This document shows, piece by piece, positions 59,440 through 64,000 of a stretch of 64,000 bases of DNA (within the stretch, counting starts at the first letter, position 1; each line of letters begins with the position of its first letter). Position numbers and translations under genes: made by a program. The stretch is taken from the NCBI RefSeq assembly GCF_003260995.1, contig NZ_CP030040.1:2837176-2901175 (forward strand), read 5' to 3'. Under the pieces are notes generated by a model. That model worked only from the letters and a program-made list of their open reading frames with translations. It had not been told where the DNA came from and searched no databases. The DNA is from Acetobacterium sp. KB-1. GTDB taxonomy: Bacteria > Bacillota > Clostridia > Eubacteriales > Eubacteriaceae.

Positions 59440-61443
59440 ATGTTAAAAAAACGATTAGCAGGTGTTCTCCTCAGTTTATTGTTATTTCTTGTTTTTGTGT
59501 CGGGATGCACCACAACCTCTTCACAAAGCCAGAACCAGAGCTATGAAAAAACAATTGCCACGGCCCGGACTGAAATTTGGAAGGAAGTTATTGGAAGAGG
59601 GGCATCCAGTGCGACCATTGCGATCATGGATAATGGCAAAATTGTCTATGAAGAGGGGTTTGCCATGGCTAATCGGGTGGAGGCGCTGGCTGTAGATACC
59701 AGTACCCAATATAATATCGGTTCAGTCAGCAAGGTGTTCACCGGAGCGGCCATTATGCAGCTGGTCGAAGAAGGGGTGCTTGAGCTGGACAAACCAGTGG
59801 TGGACTACCTCCCGGACTTTACCATGCAAGACAGCCGATATCAGGATATCACGGTGCGAATGCTACTCAATCATTCGTCAGGGCTACCGGGGACGTTTAT
59901 GCCGAATGGCTTTGCAACAGCCGAAGATCCGGATTTTCTGGCAAACTTTATGGATTATCTGGCTAACAGTACATTAAAGGAGAATCCCGGGGTGGTCAGT
60001 GTTTATTGCAACGATGGTTTTACCTTGGCTGAGGTGCTGATTGAAAAAATGTCCGGCCAGAGTTATTCGGCGTACATGGATAAAAATATTTTTGCAAAAG
60101 CCGGTATGCGTAATAGTAGCTGTTCGTTTGCGAAAGGAAATGCAAACATCGCCTGGCAGTATAGCAATGACGATGGGTTGGCTCTCCCGTCAGAAATTAT
60201 CAATTTGATGGGAACCGGTGGAATTTCCGCAACGACGGCTGATTTATGCCGCTTTAGCAACGCATTGTTAAGTGACAAACTAATGACCGCTGAGTCTTTT
60301 ACCGAATATACCAGCCCCCAATATGCAAAAGAAACAGTACCGTCGGGAACACCCATAACTAACTACGGATTGGGTTGGGATATGGTTTCAGTGGCCGCCT
60401 TTGCCGAAGAGGGTGTTCACGTGGTCAGTAAAAACGGTGGAACCCTCCAGTTTAATTCCCAGCTTTACGTGATTCCTGAAGAAAATCTTTCGGTTGCATT
60501 AATTTTTGCTGGAGTAGCGGATGTAACCGGCGTTGCCAATAGCATTACGCAGACGTTATTAGAAGAAAAAGGTATTATTCCGGAAAAAGCCGCAGAGGAC
60601 ACAAAAACCATTGCAGCGACACCCATTCCCAATGAAATTCTCGATTTTGCCGGATATTATGGAACCAGTGGCAGTATCATAAAAATTGAGTTTGATCAGC
60701 AAAAAAATACCCTTGAGTATAAGCGCTTTGATGGTAAAGCTTTTGTTACGGCTGGAAGCTATCCTTATACTGGCGACGGATATTTTGATATGCAAAATGA
60801 TCATCGGATGTCATTATCAGAAAGCTTCGGAAAAAAACTGGTGCTCCAGTCTCTGAGTAATACGGACTATTCAATTGTTACCGCCGAAGATATTACCGCC
60901 AATAATCCCGTTGATACCAGCCGTTTTGAAGGTAAAGCCTGGATTCCAGTGAGTCTCAGTGCCATCGATCTTTATGCGTTTTCCGCAACGACCGGGAGCT
61001 TACCGGAGTTTCCCGGGTATATTTATTTCGGCAGTGATGGTGGTTATACACCTTATCCGTTAAAGGATGAAAATACCGCGTTCATGAATCTGGCTTATGC
61101 CCGGGATTTGGTCGAACCTATGATTAAAGAAGAAAACGGAAAAACAACGATGACAGCCATGGGTTATACCTTACTGGATGTCGCCGTGGTCCCAAGTCTT
61201 CAGAATGGCGAAAAAATCGCTATTGGGGATACCGGCGAAAATATCGTCAAAAGGCTGGATGCCGATGGTAGCTTTGGAGTAACCCTGCCTGAGGGTAGTC
61301 GGGTCGTGATTTATGATCCCGCTGTGGCAGTAGCTTATGATACGATGTATGCGGCGATTGAAGATGTCCCGGTCGCTGCCGGCTCCTATGTGATGTTTAT
61401 CGCGAACGACGGTGATCAATTTGAGTACCAGTATCGCTTTTAA
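59440..61443 (+). CDS. Class C beta-lactamase-related serine hydrolase lipoprotein
   Basis: About 667 residues. The signal ends in a lipobox (LVFVSGC, Cys23). The penicillin-binding-protein/AmpC fold follows, with nucleophile Ser95 in GSVSK, the YxN motif as YCN at 189-191, and a third motif near HVVSKNGG. Helical landmarks such as GLGWDMVS match the Beta-lactamase (PF00144) family. From about residue 390 two extra beta-rich segments of 140 residues each replace the usual end. It probably acts outside the membrane on peptidoglycan-like or D-amino peptides rather than as a resistance enzyme. The start follows GAAAGG; an ATG eight codons upstream is possible. Confidence 0.87.
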   Translation: MLKKRLAGVLLSLLLFLVFVSGCTTTSSQSQNQSYEKTIATARTEIWKEVIGRGASSATIAIMDNGKIVYEEGFAMANRVEALAVDTSTQYNIGSVSKVFTGAAIMQLVEEGVLELDKPVVDYLPDFTMQDSRYQDITVRMLLNHSSGLPGTFMPNGFATAEDPDFLANFMDYLANSTLKENPGVVSVYCNDGFTLAEVLIEKMSGQSYSAYMDKNIFAKAGMRNSSCSFAKGNANIAWQYSNDDGLALPSEIINLMGTGGISATTADLCRFSNALLSDKLMTAESFTEYTSPQYAKETVPSGTPITNYGLGWDMVSVAAFAEEGVHVVSKNGGTLQFNSQLYVIPEENLSVALIFAGVADVTGVANSITQTLLEEKGIIPEKAAEDTKTIAATPIPNEILDFAGYYGTSGSIIKIEFDQQKNTLEYKRFDGKAFVTAGSYPYTGDGYFDMQNDHRMSLSESFGKKLVLQSLSNTDYSIVTAEDITANNPVDTSRFEGKAWIPVSLSAIDLYAFSATTGSLPEFPGYIYFGSDGGYTPYPLKDENTAFMNLAYARDLVEPMIKEENGKTTMTAMGYTLLDVAVVPSLQNGEKIAIGDTGENIVKRLDADGSFGVTLPEGSRVVIYDPAVAVAYDTMYAAIEDVPVAAGSYVMFIANDGDQFEYQYRF

Positions 61444-61458
61444 AGAAAGGGAATTGTC

Positions 61459-61548
61459 ATGAAGAAAACCACAAAGTTACTCTGTCTGCCCCAGGAGACG
61501 GTGCTTGATGGGACCTGGCAACCGCCGACAATTAAAAAGACGGAATAA
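61459..61548 (+). CDS. Candidate 29-residue peptide downstream of the serine hydrolase
   Basis: A short frame, MKKTTKLLCLPQETVLDGTW and nine further residues, begins 15 bases after the preceding stop with AAAGGGA eight bases before its ATG. The ribosome site and the Lys-Lys start look genuine, but there is no family match and no conservation evidence. It could be the broken start of a longer protein. Confidence 0.35.
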   Translation: MKKTTKLLCLPQETVLDGTWQPPTIKKTE

Positions 61549-61619
61549 AATAGCGGGTAGTTGGTGGTGCTTTGGATAACGTCAGTTTTAGACATCGTTT
61601 GAATGGAATGGGAGAATAG

Positions 61620-63086
61620 ATGAATGTAGCACTCAGTACGTTATTGATAATTTCATCTCTGGTTCAGGTAATTCTGGGGATAATCGGATTTCGTCATCGG
61701 GATATTGCCGGGGTCAAGGCGATTTCACTGTTGATGTTTGCCTTGGCGATTCATAGTTATGCTTATGGAATGGAGTTGCTAAGTTCAGATTTGGCTAGCA
61801 TCTACAATTGGATTCGGGTCGAGTATATTGGGGCGGCCTTCTATCCGATCCTTATTTTATGGTTTACCAGAACCTATGCTGGCGAGCGGCGATTTGCCAA
61901 TACCTATGTAATGGCAGTTGTTTTAGGCATTTGTATAATCACCTTTTTTATGGTTCAATCCAATACCACACATTATTTATACTATGCTAATCTGGAGGTG
62001 GATACGGAACTTGGATTTAGTGTTTTGGTAACCCAAAAGGGTTTATGGTATAAGATTCAGGTTGCAGCCCTTTATTTTGCAATGGGATACGCAATGGTGG
62101 TTCTGATCAATCGGTTACTCAAAACCCGGGGGGTATCGCGAAGGCGAGTTGGTCTGGTTTTGGCAGGAATGGCGATACCAGTGATTACGAGTACGATTTA
62201 TTTGATGGGATGGGGAATTGGCGAAATTGATCTGCTTCCTTTTTCATTTGTTTTTTTAAGTGTGTTGATTGCCAGTGGCATCTATCGTTACGATATTCTT
62301 TTTTTTAGTGAAGTAACCCATGAAATGATTTTGGATACCATTGATGAAGCTGTGATTGTAGTGGATTGTGAGGGCTATATTTTAAAAATGAACCAGGCCA
62401 CCCGTAGTTTGTTTGGAACCTTGGGACAAATTAAGCTGGGAGACCCAGTTGGACATTTTACAGTGTTGGCGCAGCTTCTTAAAATAAACCAACCGAAGTC
62501 GCTATCGATGGGTGATAAGCATTATCAGGTTCGTCTGATTCCGATTGGCAAACGTCATGGGACCATTGTGGTTTTTACCGATGTGACCGAAATAATCGAG
62601 GCAAAAAAACAGGTTGAGCTTTTGGCCATTACCGATCAACTCACTAAACTCTATAATCGTCGGCATTTTGTGGATTGTTTTGATCTGCTTAAGCAGGAGG
62701 GGATCGTCATGTTATTGGATATTGATCATTTTAAGAATGTCAATGATCAATATGGGCACCCTGCCGGGGATCAGGTTCTTCGTGAAATGGCTCAGTGCTT
62801 AAATGAACATTTTTCCGACGGTGTGGTTTGTCGCTATGGCGGCGAAGAGTTTGCTGTCATTATTGAAGGGGAAACCCTTGAAAATGCCAAAAGACGGGGC
62901 AATAAATTCAAAGAGGCTTTTCAATTCCGGCAAACCCAAGTTCCTTGTACGGTCTCCATTGGCGTATGCGCTTACGAAAAGGGAAATTATAGCAGTACCA
63001 TGAATCTGGTTGATAAGCTTTTGTACCAGGCCAAAAATGCCGGGCGAAATGCTCTGGTTTCTGAGGATGCAGCAGTGAAAAATTAG
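61620..63086 (+). CDS. Seven-helix membrane (HisKA_7TM) PAS-GGDEF diguanylate cyclase
   Basis: 488 residues. Seven hydrophobic helices fill about 1-220 (LSTLLIISSLVQVILGIIGF at the start, WIRVEYIGAAFYPILILWFTRTYAG in the middle), the N-terminal 7TM sensor common in Firmicute kinases and cyclases. A PAS-like domain at about 235-330 (ILDTIDEAVIVVDCEGYILKMN) leads to GGDEF with active site CRYGGEEFAVI, the accepted GGEEF variant, and DIDHFKNVNDQYGHPAGD. It should synthesise cyclic di-GMP. GGGAGAATAG precedes the ATG. It is the second cyclase within 5 kb, with different sensing input. Confidence 0.92.
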   Translation: MNVALSTLLIISSLVQVILGIIGFRHRDIAGVKAISLLMFALAIHSYAYGMELLSSDLASIYNWIRVEYIGAAFYPILILWFTRTYAGERRFANTYVMAVVLGICIITFFMVQSNTTHYLYYANLEVDTELGFSVLVTQKGLWYKIQVAALYFAMGYAMVVLINRLLKTRGVSRRRVGLVLAGMAIPVITSTIYLMGWGIGEIDLLPFSFVFLSVLIASGIYRYDILFFSEVTHEMILDTIDEAVIVVDCEGYILKMNQATRSLFGTLGQIKLGDPVGHFTVLAQLLKINQPKSLSMGDKHYQVRLIPIGKRHGTIVVFTDVTEIIEAKKQVELLAITDQLTKLYNRRHFVDCFDLLKQEGIVMLLDIDHFKNVNDQYGHPAGDQVLREMAQCLNEHFSDGVVCRYGGEEFAVIIEGETLENAKRRGNKFKEAFQFRQTQVPCTVSIGVCAYEKGNYSSTMNLVDKLLYQAKNAGRNALVSEDAAVKN

Positions 63087-63092
63087 TTATAA

Positions 63093-63130
63093 AAAATTGG
63101 CGAATACCACTAGGGGTATTCGCCAATTTT
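63093..63130. terminator. Bidirectional terminator between convergent genes
   Basis: A perfect sixteen-pair stem, AAAATTGGCGAATACC with GGTATTCGCCAATTTT, has a six-base loop and is A/T-flanked on both sides, serving both the cyclase and the oxidoreductase gene. Confidence 0.85.
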
Positions 63131-63163
63131 TAGATAAAAGAAGAATAGTGTGCGATTTAAGTG

Positions 63164-64000
63164 CTAAACTAAATGATAAGCGGCAACAAAACCGGTTTTT
63201 ACGGCGTTGGCAATGCGGCCGACTTGGGCGGTATCACCAATCTTTTCGACACGGTCAAAGTTCTTGAGGATTTCATCCGCCAGCGTCTGATCTGCTTTGA
63301 CACCGAGGGATAGAACCACATGATCAACAGCGAGGTCAATATGTTGGCCATCTGGTTGCTCTAATTTAATGGACTGATCTTCAATTTCAACTAGTTTGTG
63401 AGCTGGCATAAAAACAGTGCCGAAGCGCATCAGTCGGGCTTGGACATCGCTGAAACTCTGCCAGCTGGCATCGGGTCCGATGCGATCCGCCATTTCCACC
63501 ACAAAGACCTCGTTGTCCTGGGTTTCTAAAAGTTCAGCCGTTTCCACCCCAGTCATGCCAGAGCCGATGACAGCTACTTTTTTACCGGTTAAGGTTACCT
63601 TCCCGGAAAGAATATCAGAACTGGTACAGACATGGGCTTTTTTAACACCCTTGATCGATTGGGGAACAATGGCTTCGGCACCGGTTCCCACAAAGACGGC
63701 ATAAGGATCGAGGGCGCTTATGGCATTATGGGTTGCTGGGGTATTGAGGCGGACATCCACACCGAGCTTTGTGAGTTGCGTTTTATAATAATCAATCAGC
63801 CAGTTGATTTTATCTTTGTGGGGCGGTTTGTTGCCTAAGCAGAGCTGCCCGCCCAGTTCACTATTTTTCTCAAATAAGACGACCTTGAATTGGCGCTGCG
63901 CTAGTTTTCTAGCGGCTTCCATTCCCGCTGGCCCGCCGCCGATTACAACCACTAAACGGCCATCACCATCGCGGCGGTCATCGTTGTAGAACCATTCCCG
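63164..64000 (-). CDS. FAD/NAD(P)-binding part of a 2,4-dienoyl-CoA-reductase-like flavoenzyme (5' end beyond window)
   Basis: The visible C-terminal 278 codons stay open to the window edge. They show the FAD-binding motif VVVIGGGPAGMEAARKLAQRQFKVVLFEKNSELGGQL, a linker typical of the old-yellow-enzyme/NADH:flavin-oxidoreductase fusion family (NKPPHKDKINWLIDYYKTQL), and a second Rossmann motif (KVAVIGSGMTGVETAELLETQDNEVFVVEM) for NAD(P)H. The missing N-terminal part should be the FMN-binding TIM barrel with a four-cysteine iron-sulfur site just upstream. Such enzymes reduce enoates, dienoyl-CoA or bile-acid-type enones in anaerobes. The GTG at 63952 is not the start, because the motif continues upstream. 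Confidence 0.88.
   Translation of the reverse strand, partial: REWFYNDDRRDGDGRLVVVIGGGPAGMEAARKLAQRQFKVVLFEKNSELGGQLCLGNKPPHKDKINWLIDYYKTQLTKLGVDVRLNTPATHNAISALDPYAVFVGTGAEAIVPQSIKGVKKAHVCTSSDILSGKVTLTGKKVAVIGSGMTGVETAELLETQDNEVFVVEMADRIGPDASWQSFSDVQARLMRFGTVFMPAHKLVEIEDQSIKLEQPDGQHIDLAVDHVVLSLGVKADQTLADEILKNFDRVEKIGDTAQVGRIANAVKTGFVAAYHLV

Overview
The window reads as a chromosomal segment of an anaerobic, low-to-moderate GC Firmicute, most likely Acetobacterium or a close relative in the Eubacteriaceae. This is an inference from gene content and protein style: strong AGGAGG-type ribosome sites, tightly coupled operons, rubrerythrin, a Fur-family regulator, and heavy use of cobalamin-dependent radical SAM enzymes, which suits a corrinoid-rich acetogen. 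No rRNA, tRNA, CRISPR array or phage genes were found. One complete insertion sequence is present.

Layout. Positions 1-2.3 kb: a partial gene, a MATE efflux gene and a metallo-beta-lactamase-fold hydrolase, all on the minus strand, followed by an 0.8-kb gap with a decayed regulator fragment. Positions 3.1-15.7 kb: an eight-gene plus-strand operon mixing signalling and transport. It encodes a MATE transporter fused to an RsbW-type ATPase, a SpoIIE/PP2C phosphatase with an external sensor, two GNAT acetyltransferases, a stand-alone RsbW-type ATPase, a lipoprotein-receptor/permease fusion, an ABC ATPase with a decayed RsbW-like tail, and a 1362-residue phosphotransferase-like protein. Positions 15.7-22.3 kb: an accessory stretch with small regulators, a chloramphenicol-acetyltransferase gene cleanly split by an IS3-family element, a DUF3796/XRE/M23-peptidase operon behind a 39-bp palindromic operator, and a second copy of the cat 3' end. 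Positions 22.4-27.4 kb: an ABC-2 exporter with its two-component system. Then come a P-type ATPase, a LOG-family hydrolase, a metal ABC transporter with a Fur-type repressor (31-34 kb), an MFS carrier, two tandem glycerophosphodiesterases, peptide deformylase, a WYL regulator, a VOC protein and a GNAT enzyme.

The most remarkable region is 40.4-56.0 kb, a ribosomally synthesised, modified-peptide (RiPP) cluster. It has one Nif11-type precursor with a Gly-Gly cleavage site and an 18-residue core, and four B12-binding radical SAM proteins carrying five catalytic modules (one 1200-residue protein holds two). Each module ends in a PqqD-like winged-helix segment that may bind the leader. An amino-acid-type binding lipoprotein follows, then a complete NHLM-type export set: adaptor, C39 peptidase/ABC exporter and second ABC exporter. 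A strong hairpin between the precursor and the next enzyme gene overlaps that enzyme's ribosome site and probably sets the peptide-to-enzyme ratio.

Positions 56-64 kb return to ordinary functions: rubrerythrin behind a PerR-like box, a small alarmone synthetase, a GlsB-type membrane protein, two diguanylate cyclases, a serine beta-lactamase-like lipoprotein, and a flavin oxidoreductase that runs off the window.
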